A stretch of DNA of 64,000 nt, taken from the NCBI GenBank assembly GCA_027309085.1, contig DAIDDL010000019.1, positions 1 through 64,000 of the forward strand. Reading direction: 5' to 3'. Below the pieces are notes generated by a model, which saw only the letters and a list, made by a program, of their open reading frames with translations, ran no database searches and was not told where the DNA came from. Of this stretch, positions 55,284 through 64,000 are shown one piece after another. The position numbers were made by a program, and so were the translations under genes. This stretch comes from Sulfobacillus sp. GTDB taxonomy: Bacteria; Bacillota; Sulfobacillia; Sulfobacillales; Sulfobacillaceae. The stretch's first letter is position 1; the number at the start of each line of letters is the position of its first letter.

Positions 55284-58014
55284 CGCTCCACACCTTCTTC
55301 TTCACTATGCGGCGCCCGCAGCCAGCCACCTGCGGGAGTTTGCGGATCTCCTCAATGCACTGCCACGACCCGTCCAGGCACACCCGGTCCACCTTAAGCG
55401 CCCGCCCAGCCTCATTGCCCACAATCACCGCCAAGGGTCCGGGAAAGGCCGATTGCAGAGGCTGGAGATGCCTTTGCCACCATGATACATCTTCTGTGCG
55501 CCTGGCACGCACGTAAATCGGCCCGGAGGCGACCGGCCAGGCCCATCCAAAGGACTGCACGGCATCCACCCGGGCAGCCGGGCCGGGGCCGGTGTCAAAC
55601 AGGCTCAGCTGCCCGGCCTGGGCTGGCGGGCCCGGCAGCTGGCCCAGAGCCCCCGCCGCCGCCAGAGCCTGCGCCACCCGCGAACTTGCAGCCTGGGCGA
55701 TGCGGGCGAAGGCCTCGGCCTTGGAATGGTAGGGTCCGGACTGCTCCCGGTCGCCCACGATCCGCTCCGCCATGTCCTCGCTGACTCCCCGCACGGCGGT
55801 GAGCCCAGCGGCAATTCCGCTCCTGGCCTGCTCGAAATCGGTGCCGCTAGTGGTGACGTCCGGAGGCCATAGGATGATGCCGCGGGAGACTGCGGATGCG
55901 GCTTCCAGCTCCAGGCGCTCAGTTCCCACGGTGGAGAATTCAGCCGCCCAGAATTCCAGGGGATAATGGGCTTTGAGGTATGCCATGTAGTAACTGAACA
56001 GGCCGTAGGCAGCGGCATGCGACTTGTTGAACCCGTAGTCCGCAAAAGCCATGATCCGCGTCCACAAGGTGCGCACGTCCGCCTCCTTCCACCCGTTGTC
56101 CCGGGCGCGGGAGGCAAAATCGCCGCCCATCTGGGCCAGGGTGTCGTGGTCCTTCTTGCTGATAGCCCGCCGGAACAGGTCTGCGTCGGCGAGCGAGTAT
56201 CCGGCCACCTTCTGGACCAAGGTCATCAGTTGCTCCTGGTAGACCATCACCCCGTACGTATCATGGCACACCGTTCCAAAGATATCCGCGGGCACCGCCT
56301 CCCTTTTCGCGCGGCGCGCGAGGTAGGTGCCGATGGCGTCCATGGGTCCCGGCCGGTACAGGGCCACCACATCGATGATTTCCCGCCCGCTCTGGGGCTG
56401 CATGCGCTGCAGCAGCTCGCGGACTCCGTGCCCGTCAAGCTGGAACACCGCCTCCGTCTCTCCCTGGCCCAAAAGGCGCAGGGTGGAGGGGTCCGCCAGG
56501 TCCAGAGCGCCGAACTCCTGCGGGTGGCGCCGGCGCACGCGGTCCGCGACACTTAGGGCCCGCAGGCCGAGCAAATCCAGCTTCAAGAGGCCCAGCCGCT
56601 CGACCGACACCATGTCCATCTGCGTTACCAGCTGCCCGTCCGGTCCCGCCACACAGGGGATCATATCCCCGAGCGGCACATCAGCCAGAACCACTCCCGC
56701 CGCATGCACAGAACTGTGGCGGGGCAGCCCTTCCAGGGCCAAACTCAGCCGCAGCCAGCGCCCGCTGGGGTCAATGGCGTCCATTCCCGGCCTCACCTCG
56801 TCCGCCAACTCGGCGAGCCCCTGGCCGCCGGCGGCGCGCACGGTGCCCATGAAAACATTGACGGGGTCGGGCGGGAGGCGCAGCGCCCGGGCGACCTCCC
56901 GCAGCACCGCCCGCACCCCCAGAGTTCCGTATGTGCCGATCTGCGCGACCCGGTCCGCCCCCCAGCGCTGGCGGAGGTATTCGATCAGGCGGTAACGCTT
57001 GGAGAAATCCACGTCCAAGTCGATGTCCGGCATGCTGCGGCGGTGGGGATTGAGAAATCGCTCAAAGAGGAGCCCATGCTCGAGCGGGTCAATCCCGGTA
57101 ATGCCGAGACAGCGCGCAACCAGACTGCCGGCAGCGGAACCCCGTCCCGGCCCCGTCGCGATGCCGGCTTCCCGGGCATAGCGCACCAAGTCGGCCACAA
57201 TGAGAAAATACGAGGCAAATCCCATGGACAAAATGACATCCAGCTCGTAATCCAGCCGGCTCCGGTACTGGGCCATGGGCTCCGGGTGCCAGGCCTCCAG
57301 CCCCCGGCCGGCGTCAGCCACGAGCGTGTCCCGGTCCGATTCGGCGGATCCGGTGACCACGGGCAGCCGGGGCCTGCCCTGCGGCAAGACCGCTGGAGCC
57401 GCCCGCTGAAAGAGCGAGGGCAGCAAGCTGGCGGGATAGAGCGCGAGCAGCTCGGCAGGAGCGGCTACCGCCATGGCCCCCCTCTCGGCCTGGTTCTCCC
57501 CCATCTGCACCAGCAGTTGGTAGGCCTCTTGCCCGCCGCGGTTGAACCGCACCGGGCAGGCTGGAATCCAAGCGCCGCCGTGACTGTGCTGGCCCGGCTG
57601 CAGTTCTTCCACCGTGAGGCCGAAACCAAGACCCTGGGCCCGGGTCCACAGGTCCAGGGCGGCAGACGGCAGGAACAGGAGGAGGTGGCGGCTCGCCACC
57701 TCCTCCAGAACCACAGGGCGCGGGGTCTGGGCCAGGACGCACAGCTCTTGCCACCCCTGCCCATCCATGGCGTACACAGCCACATCTAAACTGCCCGCTA
57801 CGGGCACAGTCATTCCCAGCCAGGACGCAATCCCGTGGATCGCGGCACGGCGGCTGAAGAGCTCAGCCGCCGCGAGAGACTGGTAATCGGCCAGCCCAGC
57901 CGTGTGATAGCCTGAAATCGCAAGCTCATCCAGTCCTGGCCCGATATCCCAGCTGGATCTCAGCAGGGAGTAGGCTGACCAGATGTTGAGCAGAGGGAAA
58001 GACTGCATGGCCAC
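55252..58014 (-). CDS. C-family DNA polymerase III alpha subunit-like (DnaE-type), PHP-degenerate, about 920 aa
   Basis: GPGRGSAAGSLVARCLGI, RSMPDIDLDVDFSKRYRLIEYL, YRPGPMDAIGTYLARR, YGFNKSHAAAYGLFSYYMAYLKAHYPLEFWAA. Confidence 0.92.
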   Translation of the reverse strand: MAMQSFPLLNIWSAYSLLRSSWDIGPGLDELAISGYHTAGLADYQSLAAAELFSRRAAIHGIASWLGMTVPVAGSLDVAVYAMDGQGWQELCVLAQTPRPVVLEEVASRHLLLFLPSAALDLWTRAQGLGFGLTVEELQPGQHSHGGAWIPACPVRFNRGGQEAYQLLVQMGENQAERGAMAVAAPAELLALYPASLLPSLFQRAAPAVLPQGRPRLPVVTGSAESDRDTLVADAGRGLEAWHPEPMAQYRSRLDYELDVILSMGFASYFLIVADLVRYAREAGIATGPGRGSAAGSLVARCLGITGIDPLEHGLLFERFLNPHRRSMPDIDLDVDFSKRYRLIEYLRQRWGADRVAQIGTYGTLGVRAVLREVARALRLPPDPVNVFMGTVRAAGGQGLAELADEVRPGMDAIDPSGRWLRLSLALEGLPRHSSVHAAGVVLADVPLGDMIPCVAGPDGQLVTQMDMVSVERLGLLKLDLLGLRALSVADRVRRRHPQEFGALDLADPSTLRLLGQGETEAVFQLDGHGVRELLQRMQPQSGREIIDVVALYRPGPMDAIGTYLARRAKREAVPADIFGTVCHDTYGVMVYQEQLMTLVQKVAGYSLADADLFRRAISKKDHDTLAQMGGDFASRARDNGWKEADVRTLWTRIMAFADYGFNKSHAAAYGLFSYYMAYLKAHYPLEFWAAEFSTVGTERLELEAASAVSRGIILWPPDVTTSGTDFEQARSGIAAGLTAVRGVSEDMAERIVGDREQSGPYHSKAEAFARIAQAASSRVAQALAAAGALGQLPGPPAQAGQLSLFDTGPGPAARVDAVQSFGWAWPVASGPIYVRARRTEDVSWWQRHLQPLQSAFPGPLAVIVGNEAGRALKVDRVCLDGSWQCIEEIRKLPQVAGCGRRIVKKKVWSDGEDITRGTD

Positions 58015-58025
58015 TCCCCCTGTCT

Positions 58026-59846
58026 TTAGATCCGCTGAATCTTTTCACGCTTGCGCATGGTCTTGTCGAGCGTGGCTTTGCGCAGCCGCACCGATTTCGG
58101 GGTGATTTCCACCAACTCGTCCGACTTGACGTATTCCAGCGCAATATCCAAAGACAGCGGCCGGGGAGGACTCAAGTGCACTCCTTCATCCGATGTGGAG
58201 CTGCGCATGTTGGTTACATGCTTCTTCTTGCACACGTTCAGCTCCAAATCGGTCGGCCGGCTGTTTTCCCCCACGACCATGCCGGCATAAACCGCGGTGC
58301 CGGGTCCCACAAACAAAATCCCCCGCTGCTGGGCGTTGTCCAGGGCGTAAGAAGTGGTGACGCCTGCCTCGATGGCGACTAGAGCGCCGCGGGGCGCTTC
58401 GTCGATCGGGCCGGAATAGGGCAGAAAACCCTCAAACAGGTGGTTCATAATTCCGTAACCGCGGGTCTGGTTCACATAGGCGGTGCGGAATCCCAAAAGC
58501 CCCCGCGCGGGAATCACAAATTCCAGTCGCGTCTGACTGGGACCCGCCTGCCCCATGTGGAGCATTTCCGCCTTGCGCGGGCCGAGCAGTTCCATCACCG
58601 GCCCGACGTACTCGTCGGGGACATCCAGGTACAGGTGCTCAATCGGCTCCATCAGCCCTTCCGGACCCTGGTGCATAATCACTTCGGGCTTGGAGACTTC
58701 CATCTCATAGCCTTCCCGCCGCATCTGCTCCAGCAAAATGCCCAAATGGAGCTCTCCGCGTCCAGATACGCGGAAAATTTCGGCGTCCTCGGTCTCTTCC
58801 ACCCGCAGGGCCACATTGCGCTCCTGTTCACGCATCAGCCGGTCGCGCAGATGCCGGGATGTGACAAACTGACCTTCCTGCCCTGCAAATGGACTGGTGT
58901 TAACCCCAATCAAAATCGTCAGGGTCGGCTCGTCAACCACAATGGGTGGCAGCGGGGTGGGATTGTCGGCATCGGTGATCGTCTCCCCGATGTTGACATC
59001 GGGCATGCCGCCAATCGTGACGATATCTCCGACGATGGCCGACTCCAGTTCAATCCGCTTGAGCCCGTAGCGTCCGAAAACCTTGCTCAAACGGGCCCGG
59101 CGCACCGTGCCGTCATGGTCGACAATCCCCACCGTCTGGTTGACAGCCAGCTGGCCCTGGGTAATCCGGCCGATGGCCATGCGGCCCAGGTAGTCATCGT
59201 GGTCCAGCGTTGTCACCAGCACCTGCAATGGGGCCGTCTCATCGCCGACCGGGTAGGGAATTTCACGCAAAATCGTGTCAAACAGAGGCTTCAAAGAGCC
59301 GTCCGGCAAAATTTCAGGCACGGTGGACGCCACACCCTGTTTGGCCGAGGCGTAAAGCACCGGAAACTCCAGCTGCTCATCCGTGGCTTCCAAATCGATG
59401 AACAGTTCAAGCACCTGGTCAATCACCTCATGCGGCCTGGCCCCTTCGCGGTCCAGCTTGTTCAGCACCACGATGGGTTTGATGCCAGCCTTGAGCGCTT
59501 TTTGCAACACATAGCGCGTCTGCGGCATCGGCCCTTCATTGGCATCCACAACCAATAGGGCTCCATCCACCATGCTGAGGATGCGCTCCACCTCACCGCC
59601 GAAGTCGGCGTGGCCCGGTGTATCCACGATATTGATGGTCGTGTCCTCGTACCGGATCGCTGTGGTTTTCGACAGGATAGTAATCCCGCGTTCCCTTTCC
59701 AGATCGTTGGAATCGAGAACCCTGTCTGTCATTTGGCTGGCATCGCGGAAAATTCCGCTCTGCCGCAACATCGCGTCGACCAGGGTTGTTTTCCCATGGT
59801 CCACGTGTGCAATGATGGCTATATTACGTATATCTCGACGTTCCAA
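58026..59846 (-). CDS. typA: GTP-binding protein TypA/BipA
   Basis: [82 protein letters not shown]. Confidence 0.96.
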   Translation of the reverse strand: MERRDIRNIAIIAHVDHGKTTLVDAMLRQSGIFRDASQMTDRVLDSNDLERERGITILSKTTAIRYEDTTINIVDTPGHADFGGEVERILSMVDGALLVVDANEGPMPQTRYVLQKALKAGIKPIVVLNKLDREGARPHEVIDQVLELFIDLEATDEQLEFPVLYASAKQGVASTVPEILPDGSLKPLFDTILREIPYPVGDETAPLQVLVTTLDHDDYLGRMAIGRITQGQLAVNQTVGIVDHDGTVRRARLSKVFGRYGLKRIELESAIVGDIVTIGGMPDVNIGETITDADNPTPLPPIVVDEPTLTILIGVNTSPFAGQEGQFVTSRHLRDRLMREQERNVALRVEETEDAEIFRVSGRGELHLGILLEQMRREGYEMEVSKPEVIMHQGPEGLMEPIEHLYLDVPDEYVGPVMELLGPRKAEMLHMGQAGPSQTRLEFVIPARGLLGFRTAYVNQTRGYGIMNHLFEGFLPYSGPIDEAPRGALVAIEAGVTTSYALDNAQQRGILFVGPGTAVYAGMVVGENSRPTDLELNVCKKKHVTNMRSSTSDEGVHLSPPRPLSLDIALEYVKSDELVEITPKSVRLRKATLDKTMRKREKIQRI

Positions 59847-59889
59847 CTTGCTAAGCCCTCCTGATCGAATGCTGCAAACGCCTCAATGT

Positions 59890-61257
59890 TTAGAGGCTTC
59901 CCACGATTTCACGAAATCGCCGCCCGCGTTCCTCAAAGTTTTTAAACATATCGTAGCTTGCTGAAGCCGGCGACAGCAACACCGTGTCTCCCGGCCTTGC
60001 CACGCTGTGCGCTTCCCGCACCGCGCCCTCAAACGTCGCGGCGCGAATAACTGCTATTGTACTATAACGGGCGACCGCCTGCGCGATTTTCTCCTGAGTT
60101 TGCCCCAGCGCGACCACATGATGCACCGAACTGGCGGCAATGGCCTGGCCGAGCCCGTCATAATCCAAATGTTTGTCGTACCCTCCCGCAATCAGCACCA
60201 CAGGCCCTGAGACGGCTTTTAATGCCGCCATGGTGCGGTCGGGCGCCGTGGCAATCGAGTCATTGATGTATAAAATGTTATCATGTTCGCGCACTTTTTC
60301 CAAACGGTGCGGCACCCCGTGAAATTTTTCGACGGCGGACGCGATGGCGTGCGCGCTGCCGCCAGCCATCCGCACAATCGCCACGGCTGCCAACACATTG
60401 AGCAGGTTATGCTCTCCCGGCAGCAAAATCGCCGGGACGGGCACGTTCCTGGTGACGGTCCCCTGCCCGTCCCGGAACATGATCCAGCCCCCGCTGACAA
60501 AAGCGCCGGGACCGCCGTGATCCTGAATGGAAAAATAAATAATGCGGCCCGGATATCCTTGCAGGAGGTCCGACACTGCGCGGTCTCCAAAAGGGGCGAC
60601 AATCCAGTTATCCCGGGTCTGGTAGCGGAAAATGCGCGATTTGGCCTGGGCATAGGCTTCCATGGTTCCGTGAATGTCGAGATGGTTGGGAGAGAGATTG
60701 AGCAGAGCCGCCCCCTGCGGGCTGCGGTCCACCAGTTCCAGCTGGAAGCTTGAGAGTTCCATGACCACCCAGCTGTCTTCGGTGATCTGCTCCAGGTCCG
60801 CCAGCAGAGAATGCCCGATGTTCCCTCCCACAAACACCTGGTGGCGGCCGTCCTCGTGGAGGGCCGCCCCTACCAGGGTCGTGGTGGTGGTCTTGCCTGC
60901 CGACCCGGTGATGCCGATGACGGGAGCCGGGCAGTGCTGCAAAAAGGTGTCCGTCTCGCAGGTGATGCGGGCGCCCTGGCTGCGCAAGCGCAAGATGGCG
61001 GGTACCGTCTTGACCATTCCCGGGGTCAGAAAGACGATGTCCGGATGCCCCTTGTCCGCCAGTTCGTCCAGGTAACCCGGCCCGGAATACACCGTGGGGC
61101 GGACCGGCAGGTGCATGCGGGCAATCTCCGCATCGAGCTCTGCGGCCGGCTTTTTGTCCGCCACGGCGACCTCATAGCCCGCGGACTGCAGAAAAGGGAG
61201 GAGGGGCTGGTTGTTCATTCCCAGCCCCACCACCGCCGCCACAAGTCTGTGACTCAT
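59890..61257 (-). CDS. murD: UDP-N-acetylmuramoylalanine--D-glutamate ligase
   Basis: ITGSAGKTTTTTLVGAAL, VMELSSFQLE, NLSPNHLDIHGTMEAYAQAK, NDSIATAPDRTMAAL, GGYDKHLDYDGL. Confidence 0.92.
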   Translation of the reverse strand: MSHRLVAAVVGLGMNNQPLLPFLQSAGYEVAVADKKPAAELDAEIARMHLPVRPTVYSGPGYLDELADKGHPDIVFLTPGMVKTVPAILRLRSQGARITCETDTFLQHCPAPVIGITGSAGKTTTTTLVGAALHEDGRHQVFVGGNIGHSLLADLEQITEDSWVVMELSSFQLELVDRSPQGAALLNLSPNHLDIHGTMEAYAQAKSRIFRYQTRDNWIVAPFGDRAVSDLLQGYPGRIIYFSIQDHGGPGAFVSGGWIMFRDGQGTVTRNVPVPAILLPGEHNLLNVLAAVAIVRMAGGSAHAIASAVEKFHGVPHRLEKVREHDNILYINDSIATAPDRTMAALKAVSGPVVLIAGGYDKHLDYDGLGQAIAASSVHHVVALGQTQEKIAQAVARYSTIAVIRAATFEGAVREAHSVARPGDTVLLSPASASYDMFKNFEERGRRFREIVGSL

Positions 61258-62456
61258 TCAGCCTCCTCCAACAGGCGCGCCATCCGGTCCAGCCCGGTTT
61301 CAATCCGCTCCATGGATGTCGCGTACGACATCCGGAAATAATTGGGCATCCCGAATCCGGATCCCGGCACCACCGCCACGTCGGCCAGTTCCAGCCAAGC
61401 CAGCGCCAAGTCATCCGCCCCGGCGATAGTGCGGCCCTGAATCCGGGCCCCGACCCACCGGGACATATCGACCCACACATAAAACGCGCCCTGGGGAGTG
61501 GCGGCGCTCAGCTTGGGCATGGCATTGATGCGGCCCACAACATAGCGCCGCCGCCTGTCAAATTCGCGCTGCATGGTGGTGACCGCTTCCTGAGGCCCGC
61601 TCAGCGCCTCGAGGGCCGCATACTGGGAGATTGTCGAGGGGTTGGACGTCGACTGCGACTGCAAGGAGGCCATGGCCTTGATGATATGTTTGGGGCCCGC
61701 CGCATAGCCAATGCGCCAGCCAGTCATGGCGTAGGATTTGGAGACGCCATTGATGAGGATGGTCCGGTCCCGCATTCCCTCAAACTGGGCAATGGACGCA
61801 TGCACAGCATCATCGTAAATCAGCCGGTTGTAAATTTCATCCGAAATCACCCAGAGGTCGCGGTCGAGGGCCAATCGGGCGATGTCGTGCAGTACCGTAG
61901 GCCGGATCACGGCGCCCGACGGGTTGCTGGGCGAGTTCAGGATCAGGCCCCGGGATTTCTGGGTGGCCGCGGCTGCCAGGTCATCCGCATGCAGCTCGCC
62001 TTCATGGGCGGGCGCGATCGGCACGTACTCAGGCTCTCCCTCCGCCAGCGTAATCTGCTCCGGGTAGGTCACCCAGTACGGCACAGGCAGCAGCACGCCG
62101 TCTCCCGGATTGATGAGGGCCATGGTGGCGTTGTACAGAGACTGCTTGGCGCCCACTGAGACCAGAATTTCGTCGTTGGTGTAGCGGACGCCAGTGTCCT
62201 CAAAAATCCGCTCCACAATGCTGGACTTCAGCGCTTCAATCCCGCCCACGGCGGTATAGCGCGTGTGGCCGCGATTGATCGCCTTGATGCCGGCATCCCG
62301 GATATTCTCCGGGGTATCGAAATCCGGCTCCCCTGCGCCGAAATTCACCACATCCCGCCCCTGGGCGATAAGCGCCTTGGCTTTCGCGTCAATCGCCATC
62401 GTCGGCGATGGCTTGAGCTGCGCCACGCGTTTCGATAAAGACACTGTCTGCAACAT
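61254..62456 (-). CDS. Aspartate/aromatic aminotransferase, class I PLP-dependent
   Basis: NFGAGEPDFDTPENI, LNSPSNPSGAVI, INGVSKSYAMTGWRIGYAAGPKHI. Confidence 0.95.
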   Translation of the reverse strand: MLQTVSLSKRVAQLKPSPTMAIDAKAKALIAQGRDVVNFGAGEPDFDTPENIRDAGIKAINRGHTRYTAVGGIEALKSSIVERIFEDTGVRYTNDEILVSVGAKQSLYNATMALINPGDGVLLPVPYWVTYPEQITLAEGEPEYVPIAPAHEGELHADDLAAAATQKSRGLILNSPSNPSGAVIRPTVLHDIARLALDRDLWVISDEIYNRLIYDDAVHASIAQFEGMRDRTILINGVSKSYAMTGWRIGYAAGPKHIIKAMASLQSQSTSNPSTISQYAALEALSGPQEAVTTMQREFDRRRRYVVGRINAMPKLSAATPQGAFYVWVDMSRWVGARIQGRTIAGADDLALAWLELADVAVVPGSGFGMPNYFRMSYATSMERIETGLDRMARLLEEAE

Positions 62457-62480
62457 AGCCGCCTCCTTGAAAAGTGTTCT

Positions 62481-63212
62481 CTACACCGTACGGTCAAACA
62501 AATTATCATTCCATAAATCCGAAAGCAGCTGACTGAGCTGGGTCTTTACCAGGTCAGCGATCTGCTGGCCTTTAGCGCTGGTGCCCTGCCGGCCGTCCCC
62601 GGTCGTGGCGTGTCTGAGGCTCTTGTCCGCCAGTCCCGGGCCCTTGATGCGGTAGCGCGGCCGGAACGGGTTGAATGACGCGTCCTCCATATGCACCAGT
62701 TTGGGCGCAATCGCCAGCATCACCGAGGTCTCATCCTCCCCCGCATGGCCTTGGCCCGCCGTAATCGTGAGGATCTGCTGGCTGAAGTCGAGCCACCAGT
62801 TCACCAGCACCACAGTGATCTGCTCCTGCGCGATCTCTTCCATCGCCCCTTGCAGCGCTGCCGTGTTGCCGCCGTGCCCATTGAGGAGGATGAGGTGCTT
62901 GATGCCCCAGTTGGCCACGCCTTTGCCAATTTCCTGGACGTAGCGGCGAAATGTCTCCGCAGACACCGAAAGGGTTCCTGCCCAGTCCTCAAGGTCCGGG
63001 GTATGGCCGTACGGAACGGGAGGCAGAATCAGGACCCGGTCGGCATATTCCGCTTCAATCTGCTGGGCAAAATACCATGGCGCCATATTGTCCGTCCCTA
63101 AAGGACAGTGCTGCCCGTGGGCTTCTACACTGCCGGTGGGGAGGATCGCGGTGTCAATACGCCCGATCACCCCGTCCCGGAAATGTTTCGTCGTCAAGTT
63201 GTCCCAGTACAT
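62481..63212 (-). CDS. Creatininase/formamide hydrolase family amidohydrolase
   Basis: AILPTGSVEAHGQHCPLGTDNMAPWYFAQQIE, LLNGHGGNTAALQGAMEEI, GHAGEDETSVMLAIAPKLV. Confidence 0.9.
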   Translation of the reverse strand: MYWDNLTTKHFRDGVIGRIDTAILPTGSVEAHGQHCPLGTDNMAPWYFAQQIEAEYADRVLILPPVPYGHTPDLEDWAGTLSVSAETFRRYVQEIGKGVANWGIKHLILLNGHGGNTAALQGAMEEIAQEQITVVLVNWWLDFSQQILTITAGQGHAGEDETSVMLAIAPKLVHMEDASFNPFRPRYRIKGPGLADKSLRHATTGDGRQGTSAKGQQIADLVKTQLSQLLSDLWNDNLFDRTV

Positions 63213-63221
63213 GCGCTCGCC

Positions 63222-63467
63222 TCATTCTCTAGCCGTCTTGTGTTCACTCAGGCCCCGTTCCCTCGCCATGCGGCTCACAAAGGCCCCGATCGCTCCTGTT
63301 TCTCTGGAGGACAGCCCGCCCCACCCTAGTTCTTCCACCTTGGCCGTCAACTCCAGCTGGCGGGCGGCCTCCCACTTTAGAGCCATCCGCTCTTGTACGA
63401 GCGGATCAGAATGAGACTCTTGCTTCAGTTTACCAGGTTGCTCGCCACTCTGGGATCGTTTTGGCAT
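63222..63467 (-). CDS. Alpha/beta-type small acid-soluble spore protein, divergent
   Basis: LKWEAARQLELTAKVEELGWGGLSSRETGAIGAFVSRMARER resembles clostridial-type SASP (K.EiA.eLgl..kv...GWG.Ls..E.G.iGg..sr..). Confidence 0.65.
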   Translation of the reverse strand: MPKRSQSGEQPGKLKQESHSDPLVQERMALKWEAARQLELTAKVEELGWGGLSSRETGAIGAFVSRMARERGLSEHKTARE

Positions 63468-63564
63468 GAGAAGCCCTCCTCGGATATTCCCACCGTCAGA
63501 CAGAATCTAGGTGATTTTGAAAGTTTGCCCAAGAAGACCTGCCCTTCATGCGCTGCCTCCCCCG

Positions 63565-64000
63565 TCAGAGCAATTGCGGGAGCATCCACAGCGCGGCACC
63601 GAGAAGAATTACCCCCATCACCGCCGCCTGCACCCGCTCCGGGATTTTCTGCACGTAGCGGGCCATAAGGTATCCCGAGAGCATCGACAGCGCGCCGATG
63701 GCCAGCATGGGAGTCCAGGCAATTTCCGCCCGCGCGATATAGGCTGCAGCCCCGCTGAGGGCCGAGACCGCCATAATGAGAATGGCGGTGCCCACCGCCG
63801 GGCGCAGAGGCATGCGCAGCCCGTAAATCAGCGCAAAGAGATATAAAACGCCGCCGGATGCCCCAATCAGCCCCGTAACCGTCCCCACTCCCAGTCCGAT
63901 TCCTGTCACCGCCAAAAGCCGCCATAGACCTTGGCCGGCTCTCTCCCCTGGGGCGCCGCCCCCGGGGAACTGCGGCATGAGGGGAATATTTCTGATGCCG
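63565..64000 (-). CDS. TauE/SafE (TSUP) family permease, truncated by window end
   Basis: GLGVGTVTGLIGASGGVLYLFALIYGLRMPLRPAVGTAILIMAVSALSGAAAYIA typical TSUP N/C repeat; frame open to the edge. Confidence 0.85.
   Translation of the reverse strand, partial: GIRNIPLMPQFPGGGAPGERAGQGLWRLLAVTGIGLGVGTVTGLIGASGGVLYLFALIYGLRMPLRPAVGTAILIMAVSALSGAAAYIARAEIAWTPMLAIGALSMLSGYLMARYVQKIPERVQAAVMGVILLGAALWMLPQLL

Noticed and set aside
56704-57789. 361-aa plus-strand ORF
   Set aside because: Antisense to the DnaE-like gene; shadow ORF composition.
58440-59558. 372-aa plus-strand ORF
   Set aside because: Antisense to typA; no independent start signals or motifs.
1-64000. CRISPR array or cas operon accompanying IscB
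   Set aside because: No regularly spaced direct repeats seen and no Cas proteins among the ORFs; IscB does not need an array.

Overview
High-GC, mostly minus-strand chromosomal window from a spore-forming Firmicute. The gene content and order are Sulfobacillus-like, but no search was run to confirm this. Core blocks: (i) a trpEGDCFBA operon behind a T-box leader with a probable Trp (UGG) specifier, followed by an aroF-tyrA-aroA block behind a second T-box with a probable Tyr (UAC) specifier; (ii) recG / Asp23-like / rpmB / hslO / spoVM / rsgA / prkC / prpC / rlmN / rsmB / fmt / def / priA / coaBC / rpoZ / remA; (iii) a prkA-yhbH-spoVR sporulation operon; (iv) a YIEGIA + capping-subunit pair; (v) dnaE-like, typA, murD and aspartate aminotransferase genes. 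The left ~6.5 kb is a graveyard of decayed mobile elements (IS607-type resolvases, a TnpB N-terminus, a group II intron RT fragment, a DDE transposase remnant). The most interesting object is an apparently intact IscB (PLMP + split RuvC + HNH RNA-guided nuclease, the Cas9-ancestor family) at 8764-10050, inserted between aroF and tyrA. It has two end hairpins of identical 21-nt architecture, a structured omega-RNA-like leader whose predicted guide would be the 3' end of aroF, and a 3' end that supplies a Shine-Dalgarno and ATG for an N-terminally extended tyrA. I also recovered an ORF absent from the supplied track: a 28-aa SpoVM at 22071-22157.
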